A stretch of DNA of 64,000 nucleotides from Muricea muricata (lineage: Eukaryota; Cnidaria; Anthozoa; Malacalcyonacea; Plexauridae), in the NCBI GenBank assembly GCA_963855995.1, contig OY979724.1, positions 8,379,032 through 8,443,031 on the forward strand. The letters are read 5' to 3'. This document shows, in pieces, positions 22,030-33,700 of the stretch. The translations under genes and the position numbers were made by a program. Each line of letters opens with the position of its first letter. Position 1 is the stretch's first letter. Below the pieces are notes generated by a model, which was not told the origin of the DNA, ran no database searches, and saw only the letters and a list, made by a program, of their open reading frames with translations.

Positions 22030-22990
22030 AGTTGTTATTCAGAATCTGGAACCATCCGAGCAGAAAGACTCTAATGACGGTAAGACGCCGTGTGCTACTG
22101 ATCTTGCTCAGGCTATAGTTGCCGATCGAGAGTTCATCGCGCAGATTTCGTTCGTAATTTGGACAAATATAGAAAAGAATTTAGCTTCAATACTGCTTTG
22201 CCTGTAGGCCACGCAGAACCTGTAAACCCCGTATTGCTAACACTGATCGCACGTCACAGCCAAGTGTAAATCCCGCAGAATCATTGGACCAGTCAGGTGA
22301 CGAAAAACGACCATGTGCTGAGCACCACATTGCGTCGGACGTGGCGAGCAAACGACCTGGCACGAGCAGCTTGATTGGTCCCGAATTGGACCTTCAAGTA
22401 GACACGAACAGTCATTTGTTCTATGAATAGTTGTTCTCACCGTTGGGAGGCTTGCCAGGAATTGAGCGAAGAAGCTTGGTTAAAACTTTCCTTCGTCCAG
22501 ATGTTGATTGCTTGGACACACCATCGCTCGACCATCATCTCCACCCCTTTGTTCTAGCCCTTTGCTGCTCCAGTTAAGCCATTAAATAAATTACGTGATA
22601 AAGTCCTGGATATTCTTGGGCCTTTGTCCACAATTTACGAACACCTTTTGTCCATGTTTCACACCATGGAAAAAGACGGTGTAATTGAGCTGGATGAAGA
22701 AAGCGTATCTATGTTTGTGACATGTATAAAGCACGCAGTACGCATGACGGGACGTTTCCACCCACATAGCTGACAAACGCAGAGAGCTAGTGCTTCAAAA
22801 GATCAACCCACTTTTGACATACTTGGCAAACGAAGAATTCACGGACACCAAGCGCCAATTATTTGGTCCAGCGTTTGAACAGCGTTTAAAAACCCGATCG
22901 GGAACAGCAGAGATCATTGGCAAAGCAAAATTAGTGGGCAAACCCTTTTTTCAAGGACCAGTCACCCGGGGGTCCTTAAAACCTCGTTGA
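22030..22990 (+). pseudogene. gag-like protein remnant of a retroelement
   Basis: 22570-22770 encodes LDILGPLSTIYEHLLSMF and ELDEESVSMFVTCIKHAVRM, then a one-base shift leads to HIADKRRELVLQKINPLLTY and KRQLFGPAFEQRLKTRSGTA, ending at GPVTRGSLKPR. This resembles the gag-like ORF of tyrosine-recombinase (DIRS/Ngaro-type) elements common in cnidarians; that assignment is from memory of the family style and is tentative. No recombinase or RT part is present. Confidence 0.45.
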
Positions 22991-22994
22991 GGCC

Positions 22995-23685
22995 GGATGT
23001 GGAACACATTTCAGTCATTCTAAACCTATCGTCCAGCCCAGTTACTGCATGTAATTGGTATTGGCATTAAAGCTATTCTCAGCATAAAATAGGATATAGG
23101 AAGCCCCCCTCTCCAACAAAACTCTTTGGAAAAACGCTAAATAGCCCTGACATTCTAAATTATGGGGCCCAGGCTCTGGTGTGCGTTTTAGAAACAAGAG
23201 CATGCGTGTATGTTAACCTTGGGAACTTCTGCGAACTATGTATACGTATATATTGAGTTACTTGTGATCTTTGGCGTTATTTATATTTAATTAGTTTATA
23301 AGTGCCCTTGAGGCAGGCTTGTCAGTATAACGACTCATAATTTTTTGCTGTATTCGAAGTGCCCCAAAGACAGGGCGTCGCTAAGATATTTAAACAGGGG
23401 AGGAGCGTGAGATTTATTTTTGCAGAAAAATGGGCGTGGTCATATAGGGGTGACGCCTAAAATAAAAAAAGAAATGTGGAAACGCTTGCGTTATATACAT
23501 CATTACATATATCAATGGTTATATAAGATTAACATACAGTGTTGTGATTTACATTCCATCGTGGCATTCCATCTTCACGAATTTAAACAAAACTTTAACA
23601 GTTTTAAATATTAAAATTTGAATGTCTTTACTATTGTTAATAAGAAATGCGAACATGACACAATGACTTAATGAGCACTGATTCG
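22995..23685. other. No gene seen
   Basis: AT-rich spacer between the gag-like and hAT remnants; only short chance ORFs. Confidence 0.5.
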
Positions 23686-23689
23686 TCGA

Positions 23690-24760
23690 CTCTTAAGCTC
23701 AACCCATCTGGCAGAATCTGTTAAATCCTTCTCGCAGGGCAACAACATCAGCGATTTTAAACGTGCATCTGTCATGGTCGTTCTCTACTTTGATTTTTTT
23801 AGGTCTGCTGATGTCCTCTCACCTTGTGCAACTGTAAAAGGAGCGGTCATCAACAGTCGAAATGCTCTGTTCGTAAGTGGGAAGGCTGACTTACAAGCTT
23901 CCGAAAATTTAGCTGCTTCAGTCAGGAACTCGAGCTTTATCTTCGTTAAGTCAACGTAGCTGACGAAGTTATGAAATTCTGCCTGAAGTACAATAGAATC
24001 AACCGACATTTTCGATGGAAATAGCTTAACTAGGTCACTAATATCTTCTAGATTTAGCTGAGGTTTAACCGCTTGAAGACACTGGGTAAGGTTGTCTCCA
24101 AATTGAACAACTTGCGTATCCAACACCTTGCATTCTCTCCGATAAAATTGAAAGATTGAGAGCTCTGCTTGGGTATTTGGGTTATTATCAATTCTTCTTG
24201 GTGGTCGTCTTACACGATGTTTGCGGCTGAATTCAGCTTCAGGATTATCTCCCAATCTCGTCATCCATTGCTTTCTCGTCGTCGTTAATTCTCTTCGGGC
24301 TCTCAGCAGTTGCCATAATGATGATTATTGCATCAACAATATTCAGATATTTTCAGCTTGTAGTGCTTCTGTTAGTTGCTTGGACGTGATCATTATGTTC
24401 TTCATGAACATAATGGAGCGAACGAAATCCACTGGTTCCATTTTATCATGAAGATCCGTGGCACTTGGGTTTGTATTATTGTCCGATACGCTGGAAGTTT
24501 TTATTGCTGCCAGGGTGTATTTTACAGCGTCATAGCTCATCCAGACTGCACGAATTGATTCTGCTCTTGCTCCAACAGATTTCTTAACTTGAGCGAATTT
24601 TCTACCTTCTTGACACCTCTATTCTTCATTTTCTTCCACGTTGACGCAGACATGTACGTGGACTCTGGTGCGTGATTGCCCGTGCCACAGAAATTAAAAT
24701 CTTTTGAAAATTTAATTGAAGTAAAGCTCGCTCTCTGTGCGCCCAAGTTTTATACATTTA
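23690..24760 (-). pseudogene. hAT-family transposase remnant (ZMYM1-like type)
   Basis: On the minus strand, fragments in different frames line up as one hAT protein: STWKKMKNRGVKKVENSLKL (about 24650), DFVRSIMFMKNIMITSKQL (about 24400), FYRRECKVLDTQVVQFGDNL (about 24140), and the dimerisation region FRLLMTAPFTVAQGERT (about 23830) followed after a shift by TTMTDARLKSLMLLPCEKDL TDSARWVELK (about 23700). The pattern P-x-T-V-A-x-x-E-R-x-x-x-x-L-K is the hAT C-terminal signature. Several frameshifts; inactive. Confidence 0.75.
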
Positions 24761-26138
24761 GTTTTTCTAAACCAACTTACCTTCTGTAAATTACCTCTAG
24801 AATTTTTTTTCTTTTAAAAACTTTTTTGGGGTGTTAAGGCAAATTGAGCTTTACTTTAATTCTTATTGTTATTGTGTAATTTTAATATAATTAATTTTAG
24901 AGTTTTGAGGGGGGTGCCTCGCATGGGCTTTTCTGTCCAGTTTTGTATTCTTCTTTTTTTGTATAATTTTATGTATATTTCGTTGCCATTATTAATATTC
25001 TCAATAAAATTATAAACAATAAACAACAAACTCCGGTTTCAGCCCAAGCAGGATCCTCGGTCCATTTTCCCAGAATAAAGATCAGATAAAGCAGTACACA
25101 GCGTCTTTGCATATGCTATATTCAAGGTGCGGGAATTCCTTATACCAGCTGGTGGTGAATTGCCGCTGTTTAGAAACTGGTATGCCGTCCTTTTGCGGAA
25201 ACATAGCAAGAGTTGGTTGATGTGGACCTTTTTTATGAGGTATCTTTTCTGATTATCACTCATGCACTTTTGAACTTCTGAGACCTGGATCCCAATCTGG
25301 CAAGAGAAAACTTTGTTATGTTTCTTGGTTTTCCTGCACATCACCAATCGCCTCTTCATATCGTCATAGAGCATTCTGAGATGACAATTGAAGGACAGCA
25401 GCGTGTTTCTTGATCGTTGCGGTCAGAAAATCTTTTGGATTGATTTCACTTAACGTCTTCACTTGCCATGACAAGGCCAACGCTTTTTCTAAATCCTTGA
25501 TCAGATGCTCAAGCGCACCAGCGAGAGTAGGCCAAGAATCACTGTTTGAAAGGTCTTCTAATGTCGCACCCTTAATGAATTTGGAATTAGCACTTCAATT
25601 GTCAAATACTTGTATAAAAGTAATTTGACCTACCTTACTTACGTCCTTATTTGGAACAGATTCTACGAACAGAGTCTATTATTATATCCTCTTGCATCTC
25701 TTCTCCCTTTCCTAAAGAACATTGAATTAAAGACCTCAAAGATAAATTTAAGAGTGCAACAAAATTGGTACTTAAACAGTTATAACTATAAAGGTTATAA
25801 AGACAGTATGCTACCTCGTGCGAGATTTGAATTCCCTTGTCAGCATTGTCATTATATTTTCCTCAGACAGCTCTGACTGATCAGTGTTGGAATTACATTC
25901 CCGTACCACTGCGAGTTCATGATTTTCATCGAAAACAGCATCGGTAGGGGCATAAACAGGCTACCAAAACAAAAAATTATTGTTTTTTGTGAGCAAAAAC
26001 ACTTCAAATAATAAAAAAGTTTAAAAAATATTGAAAAGAAATTATAAATAATTTACTACCATAAACATTACGTGTACGTTGCATTAATTTATATCAACGA
26101 TTTGTATTAACCTAACAAGGAACTACTGCATTCTTCAA
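24760..26138. other. Repeat-derived spacer; possible LINE tail
   Basis: 24905-25030 ends in AATAAAATTATAAACAATAA and carries GGTGCCTCGCATGGGC, similar to the LINE tail near 21930 (GATGCCTTGCATGGGAC), so a second LINE 3' end is likely. A 111-aa minus ORF (25039-25374) is unrecognised and may be part of the neighbouring hAT remnant. Nothing else supported. Confidence 0.4.
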
Positions 26139-26606
26139 ATGGCTTGGTGCTCCAAGTATTTCATACGGGGCAAGTTTATTCTGTTTTCGGTATTCTGGAT
26201 GATATTTATTGTTATGCTCTATCCTGTAATCGTTATCAAACACCCTACTACACACAAGACATTTAATTTTTATTCGACGACGGTCCTAAACAAAGATGCG
26301 CATCATGCTGAACATGGAAGATGCAGGAGTTTCTCTGCTCCTTGTAGTACTGGTGAGAAAGAAGGACACGAAACATCTTCTGGGGATAAATGTGAGAGAG
26401 ACGGCACTTCTGCCAAAAACAACTACAGCTGCAGTGATTCATGCCGCGTGAACGACAGACGACGAACTAACTCTGCCCCATGTGGTAGCAACAGTGCAAG
26501 AGATTCGAAAACAGCGAGTTGTCCCACGCAAGTAAATGGCAAGAGAAAAAGACCAGGTAAAACTAAGCAAGAAACAACGTACTCGACCAGGATGGGGATA
26601 TGCTAG
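26139..26606 (+). CDS. Hypothetical protein with one N-terminal membrane segment (weak)
   Basis: 155-codon ORF from ATG. Residues about 8-32 form a hydrophobic segment (FILFSVFWMIFIVMLYPVIV); the rest is polar and Ser/Cys-rich with two SAPC motifs (SFSAPCSTG, TNSAPCGSN) and a basic end (NGKRKRPGKTKQ). A possible donor (AGACCAG/GTAAAA) lies before the stop, so it could be a first exon. I recognise no family. The ORF is long for this base composition, but it lies in a repeat-rich stretch and could be chance or transposon-derived. Confidence 0.2.
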   Translation: MAWCSKYFIRGKFILFSVFWMIFIVMLYPVIVIKHPTTHKTFNFYSTTVLNKDAHHAEHGRCRSFSAPCSTGEKEGHETSSGDKCERDGTSAKNNYSCSDSCRVNDRRRTNSAPCGSNSARDSKTASCPTQVNGKRKRPGKTKQETTYSTRMGIC

Positions 26607-27265
26607 CTCAAATATTCGCAAACATTGCCGTCTATAAATCTTCCATTTTCACATATAATATTCATCGACTTGGACAACTGGTACTTAGATCCATCCCGAA
26701 AAATGTTTTTCTTTGGGGCTCAGACAGTGGTCATTATACCGACAGGAGAAAAATTTGCATTGTTTCATTTTTGAACTCTTTTACACGAGCAGCGAGGTTG
26801 GATCTGCATACCCCATTTATAATATTGTCTGGTAAAAAAGTTTTTTTCGGGAACTAAAGAATCAGTTAAAGTAAGGTAGGGGTGTTGGCTACAGTAGAGA
26901 GAGTCGATATACCAGATATATCCAGCATGCCCCTATTTGTTTAGATACCGGTTTGACGATATTGAGAATACCGATATACCGTCATGCATTTAGCATTGTG
27001 CTGTCTGATACCGCGGATTTACCCGTATTTCGAATCATCATTTACCCATAACCATACATGTTTAGAAGCCAAAGCTAGTGCGGCCAAAACAGCGAGAGCA
27101 ATAGCGATTTTTTGAGGAAATAAATTCAAAGAAAGGAAAATATTGCCATTCAGCAGGAGCGTTTAGCGGAAGTGTTGGTGAAATTGGTTGTTGGCGTTGC
27201 AACGCGTGACGTTTTTAGACGAAAAACAAACGTTTTTAGGTCGCAAAACAGGCGTTACTAGCATT

Positions 27266-27362
27266 GATCATGCAAAAAACGGACGTTCCCAGGCGAAAAG
27301 CAATTTTTGCGCGAAAACTGTAAACGCTAATGTTTTCGCCCGGGAACGCCTATTTTTGTATG
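27266..27362. repeat. Hairpin inverted repeat
   Basis: ATCATGCAAAAAACGGACGT TCCCAGGCGAAAA pairs with TTTTCGCCCGGGAACGCC TATTTTTGTATGAT. No ORF. Confidence 0.75.
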
Positions 27363-27700
27363 ATTAATGAAAATTTAAAAGCTCCAATGTTTCTTCAGTA
27401 GGTCTAGTGTGCTGTATTGAAAATTCCTTAGAATATGCCCTGCCCCAACAACAAACGCGACAACGACTTCCAAACGACTGAAACGGCGATAATATTATAT
27501 AGCTTGGAAATAGGAACATTTCACATGTGTCACATTCAAGGGCGTATCCAGCCCTAAACAATTGGGGGTGAAACGGGGGGGGGTTCGAATCCTCCAGTAC
27601 ACGTAAGTATCATCAGACCAGCATTATGCATATGGTTTGCACTTTGGAGAAAATTTTCTTCATTAGACCATCATTACGGAGGGGGGATATTATTATAAGT

Positions 27701-27862
27701 AATACCATGATATGAAGGAAATTAGTCATTAAATGTCCCCGAAAGCCGAGGGAGGTTTGTGGAATTCCGAGGGCACAGCCCGAGGGAATTCCACAAACCT
27801 CCTGAGGGTGAGGGACATTTAATCACTAATTTTTCGACATATCATGGTATTAGTTTGTAATA
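27701..27862. repeat. Foldback element, TAATACCATGATAT termini
   Basis: Arms TAATACCATGATATG...ATTAGTCATTAAATGTCCCC and GGGACATTTAATCACTAAT...CATATCATGGTATTA enclose CCGAGGGAGGTTTG/CAAACCTCCTGAGGG. A related but rearranged foldback is at 49195-49530 (shares ATTAAATGTCCC and GAGGGAGGTTT). Confidence 0.85.
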
Positions 27863-27869
27863 CCATGAT

Positions 27870-29485
27870 TAACGAGGATATACAGTATAATTTGAATTGT
27901 AAGAAATAGCTTGGGAATAAATTTATCAATAATGTGTGCTGTTGCGTGCAATAATATATTGTGTTGAAAATACATAAATATCTGATTATTTTGTTGTGTA
28001 AAGTGTTGATTTGTTTGGATTCCAGTCATGCATACAAATTAGGGAAAATCTAATTTTCGCCGTTTTGGGGGAAAATTAGAGAAAATTCGCTCTTCTGAGT
28101 AATTTAGCGATTAAATGTCACTCTCAGAACAATAGAGACCGAGTTAATCATGGTATTACACTATATAATCTTTTCAATGTTTCTCTCTCTTGTCCAATCC
28201 CACTCCCCGTATGGACATACTGTAAATTGTGATGACCTGAACACAGTCACAGATTAATTTAAAGATATATCTTTAATCCGTAATCTTTAATCGATATCAC
28301 TTTGATGCTTTACCTCCGTGATGCTTTGCGTTGCGAAAGCCCGAGCCCAAGCCACAGCCGCCCATACCAGCCCATACTTACACTACAGAATGTAAAAGCT
28401 ATGGTAAAAGCTGTATTGCGTGTTTAGCTTGAAAAATGGGCATCTCAATTGAGCAATATCGACAGAGAATAGGATGCTTTGGAATATTTGGAAGTTTCAA
28501 AAGCATAAATTGTGAGAGAAACTTGGGAAAATCAAAGCTAAAAGACTTTTGTGCTGTTGCAAGGTAAGCTATATAAAATGTTCTACGTAAGCAAATTAAT
28601 AAACTATGAACCGAACTAAACTTACTTAAACTGAATTTGTTACACTGTAAATTTTACCAAATATCGTTTATTTATACATGGCCAAGATCATATGTCCCGG
28701 GAATTTTAGCTTTTTAAGAGTTAAAACCCCTAACTACAAGTGTTGTCGAATTGTTACATTGCTAATTGTTGTCGAATTTATCTACTATGCGCATAATTGC
28801 ATAAATTATTGGCCTAATTGGCCTAAACACTGCAATGGAAGGTTAGGGCTTTTTCAGATCCGTCAGAACACCTAGCACCTCTTATGTGCATTAATTTATT
28901 TAGCACCAATATAAAATGTTTTGTTTTTGAATGAACCAGCGATTGCTCGAATAGCGCAGGAACGAAGACATGTGGGTGTTGATTCAAGCTTATGTTGCAG
29001 GTCCAAATCCCACGTTGACTTTTTCTTTATTATTTTTTTATTAACTTATTTTTTTCTCGACGTCTAGGGTTAGGGTTCGCCTTTAAGGTTAGAGTTAGGA
29101 TTTGGGTTAGGGTTAGGATTTGGGTAGGGTATCACTTAAGATAATTCACGGACAAGTCCTGGTAACTAGGTGCCCTAGTGGATCAATCAATCAAGCAATT
29201 TTTATTCAGGAAGCCCACGTCACAATATGTGTTTTTCAGTAGGGTCCTGAATAGGTCCTAAGGGATCTGGAATAGCCCTGACCGCAATGGGAGCTGCCAT
29301 TATGAACGATGTGCTGCCATTGTGAACGATGTGCTATCTTTGTCTATGGTGTGCCTAACTGTGTTCTCTTTGTTTATAAGCTAGGTGTGCTGGCTTTGTA
29401 CACAATGTGTATCATTTGTTTATGAAAATGAATTTTGACCTTATAATGCACTTTATAGCTTACAATTTCATTTCTATAAGGAAGT
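27870..29485. other. No gene seen; telomere-like tract
   Basis: AT-rich spacer. At 29065-29125 there are degenerate GGGTTAGGGTTAGGATTTGG repeats resembling interstitial telomeric sequence. Short ORFs only. Confidence 0.5.
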
Positions 29486-29489
29486 AGCT

Positions 29490-30799
29490 ACATACGAAAA
29501 AGCTCAGTCACATTTTGCTGACCTATAGGTCAATAAAGAGGAAACAATTTCTTGGCATGCTGTAGCCAAATTTAGATCAGTTGTCTCAACATGCCACATG
29601 AAATCAATATCTGTTGCTCAATGTTGGTTTTGTCCAGGTCAAGGCACGATTAATTAACACAAACATTTCAAAATAACTATATTTTCTTGTACTTATTTTG
29701 AGTAGGATATGGTCGAAGTGAGATTCCACGTTATATATTGTGTAAAATATAGTCTTTCACTTAATGACCACAAGTACTGTATGAGCTCTCGTCTCTTGAT
29801 TGTTTTACCAGACTAAGATCAAAATATTTATAGGCAAATCAAAAAGTGCTTCAACCTCCCAGGCATAAGACACCACCAGCAATGCATAAAACATAACAGA
29901 CATAAGGCTACCTACATAGGGAGAAAACAGAAACAAAAACAGTGGCAGAAGGTCTACTCTGTAAAAAGACCAAAGACAAAACAGAATGATGTATATAATT
30001 ATAATGCATAAAAGCCATCACCTGGCTACTACAGACATAAGGCCATATGGTAAGTTGGGATTGACACACAATCTGCATCCTCATTCCCAGGCCTTATTGG
30101 CAACGCAGGCATCCAAAAAGGCCTGGGAACGACGATGCTCAAGCATTTTAATATTAGAAAAACAATAAAACATGAGAAATCACTCGGCCTCTTGTTTTCA
30201 TCATTTTTCCTGCTTTAGAAATTTTAAAGAACAATAAAGTCGCTTGGTAAACATCAGCCCCCCCCTCCGGTAAAACACTCCTACTTGTTTATGTAGTATT
30301 TTAAACACGAGCTGTAGTGATATGATAAAACGCGAGTTTGAATGTATTAAATGATCGTAAATGACTTCAAATATTCTGCATTGTAACGCTTATTAGGATG
30401 CAACGTTATATAAAGAGTATACCAATTAACGTGACAGATTATATAAAGTGTCATCCTAGTTAGCACATTATCAGGTATAAAGCCACCTCACATGACCTAT
30501 TATGGTTGAAATGATTTGCTAATGATCCTATGAATTATTAAGAAATATTATGTGATTTTTAAAACTCAAGTAGGAGTTCTTTATAAGATATAAAACGCGA
30601 GGCACAGCCGAGTGGTTTGTTTCTGATAAAGCACGAATTGCAAGTATTTTAAATGAAAGAATTTTCATGATCAATATTGATGTTGTGTAAGGCGAGAAAA
30701 TTGAGGCAAAAGTTTTATGAAAATCTATGTGTGTTTTTTACCTACGAAGACTTCTTCACGGCTACGTGATTTTCTGTGTGTTTTTCTCATGAATTATTC
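29490..30799. repeat. Upstream duplicated block, NLR copy 2
   Basis: Second copy of 6690-8081, colinear and lacking the 257-bp MITE. It has a few private insertions, for instance near 30300-30450. It ends at the candidate start exon of NLR copy 2. Confidence 0.85.
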
Positions 30800-33700
30800 A
30801 TGTTTTTAAAACATCCATATATGTAAACATAGCAATAAATACGCCATAAAAGCCTTGAACCATAAAAGCTTTGAACTACAAAAACTGTTCATAGACATTT
30901 GACATATCCATATTTTCCACCAAACCATACTTCATTACTATAGTATATAATTTTTATTGGCAGGTTGATTTGTCTTGTTGCTCTCATATCAGCAGTTCTT
31001 ACAAGTTCTGTATTTGTCTTGGACCTTACTCAATTTGGAGATGTTGAAAAAAATCCTGGTCCAAATTCAGGTAACTGATTTTCGGCTACAAGCATTCATG
31101 TACATTCAGTAATTTATGTGAAAACTAGCCCAAAACGAAATGAATTTACTTTACTTTACTTTTAGCTTTAATAGGATAGTATACTTTTAACTAACATAAA
31201 CATCCTATAAAAGTGTTTATATTAATACGGTAGAATTGTAAAAAATACATAAATTATTTTCACATTCACGAACATTATTTAAAAATTTAATAACAACATT
31301 TAACATAAATATTAAAAACATTCTCAACGGCTAAAAATAAAATAAATTTCAAAGATTTTTTATTTTTGTGTAAATCAACGAGCATCTTTATCACATATTT
31401 GCAAAATTTATGAATAATTAACGAGGTTTGTACCCAGTTAAACTTTCCAGATTACATCACATGCATACCCCTGTAAGTCCCATATAAATTAATGTAAATC
31501 AGTTACAAACACTCGTGAAAAATATAACCACGAATGTGCATGGTGGTCTTAAAATTTGGGGGGAGGATTATGGGGAGGGGATTTATATTACAGGGGGACG
31601 AGCTAACATTTTGAAAAAGCTGCGCTTTATACCCAGCATTAATAAATATCAGGGACGTAGACTGAATTGAGCGTTGTTGTCATATCGGTGTCAACGACGA
31701 TCTAAAAATGGCTTGAATCTCCATCTATGGAGGTGGCCACGACAATTCCATGTCGTTCTTACGTCGTCTTTGGCGTAGCATCGTTTTTTCTGAACCTTTC
31801 TATCAAGAAAAGAGCTACGCCCCTGGTAAATATAATATGTTACACTACTCTAAATAACTGTTCCTTTTATGTATTATTTTTATTATTGTTTACAAGCAAG
31901 AAGATTTGCAAAAAACACAGATTTTAGTCATCACTGGTAACAAACATAATGTAAACGTAAAATGTTTGCACGTAAATGTATATTTTTAGCAGAACGTGGT
32001 GCTCTATTTTTGAGTCGTTGTTAAGTATTTAATGCTCATGCAGTCTAATTTTGACGTGGACATTTGCATCACGCTTGCGAGCATCAATCTATTTTAGCGA
32101 GTTATGATTTCCACAGATATTCCATAGAGCTGGAGGGACAAAAAATAATTTGGGGGACATTTCCCCCCTTGCCTCCTCGCCGCCACTGAAGCACGAGCTT
32201 TTGCAACTGATTTACATACAACTCATCTGTATAAATTCATTTCACAAGTTGTTTGCAATACTCGCAGCCCGCAGCCGTATTGTATTGAAGACACAATCTC
32301 TCGCCGTTCAACGCGGCCGCTCGTATATATAAACATTACAAAGACTCCTACCAGGTCATAATTTCCTTCGTGTTCTCCTCGTTATTAATAAGACAGAAAC
32401 TGATAAGACAGGAACTTTAAACATTATATAAATAAGAAGTTTAAGAAAATTATGAATCTGCTGAAAATCTCATTAGTCCGGCAGCTAGAGACCAATATAC
32501 TTACCACATCGAGGTGCAATTCCATTTTGATATTATCTCGTTCCTTTGAGGCTAGTAAGTAAATCCCTGCATGTTGGTCACATTGAAATTTCTTGCAGAC
32601 TCTTCCCAAAAAAATTTTAAAATGCTAAAATCATGCAAATATCCTGGGCAATAGTACAAAAGTATGCTAAATTCAAAGGCTCATAACTCACTAAGAACTG
32701 GAAAAAAGTCTCATTCTGATGATGCAAGTTTTTTTTCCAAAATTGGTTTTGAAATATTATCTTTTATTACAGTAATGCAGTTTTATTGTAATATTAACGA
32801 AAAACGTGTTCCAAAGCGGCAAACACGCAGAAATGTACTTACTAAGCTAAAACCAAAATGGAATTGCCCCTGAGTATGGTAAGGAAACATGCATGTTTGT
32901 ACCTGTAGCTGCCGGAATACATGTATAATTCTTCCTAAGGACTTGGTGGAAGACAGTATAGATTAGATATACAGCAATTTACCACATACCGTGTGAATAA
33001 CCGTGTGAGTCTCAAGAGTAAGCGGCCCTCGAAAGTAAGCGCCATTTTCGACACTTCCTGGAGAATCTTGAAAGTAAGCGCCCCCCCCCCCCACTCTCTT
33101 GTGTAATGTAATGGAAAAGAAACCATCTAAACCCTATGCATACGATATTTGCTCTAGCACGCGTTTAAACTTGGCCGATGCCGAAAACAACTCAAAAGCG
33201 CCTTTCGAAAGTAAGCGCTCCCTCGAAAGTTATAAGTGTCCCTTGAGACCACTAATTACGAAAGAAAGCAGGGCGCTTACTGTCGACCCTCAATGCTGTA
33301 TGGTAAACAGTTTGTAATTATGTCTGATTAAGCGACAGTTGTAAAATATTTTCTAGACCAAAGATACAAGTTCCATCTCCTTACTCCAGATGATTTTGAA
33401 AATCTTGCTGCCATTGTGCTGAAGCATGAATATGGAAGACCATTTCATGTGTACAAGGCAGGACGGGATGAGGGTATTGATGGTCAGGCATCGAATATTG
33501 GTGTGTCGATAAATGAAAAGATAATCGTTCAGGTAAAACACACGAGCAACGAATCAGAAACGTTAAAAGACGGCACACGGAAAAACGTATTTGAAAAGGA
33601 AAAATCAAAGGTGGAAAAACTAGTTAAGGAGAACGGGCTGGAAACATATGTTATTGTTACAAATTATCAACTACCTAGAGGTCAGGCTCAGAAACTTGAG

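Noticed and set aside
28930..29010. Possible tRNA-like sequence with GGTCCAAATCCC
   Set aside because: Box A spacing and arms do not fit; too weak to call.
27870..29485. True telomere or CRISPR-like array
   Set aside because: GGGTTAGGG units are few and degenerate; no regular spacer-repeat pattern exists anywhere in the window.
32150..32332. Small ORFs in the first NLR copy 2 intron
   Set aside because: Short, unconserved in copy 1, no motifs.
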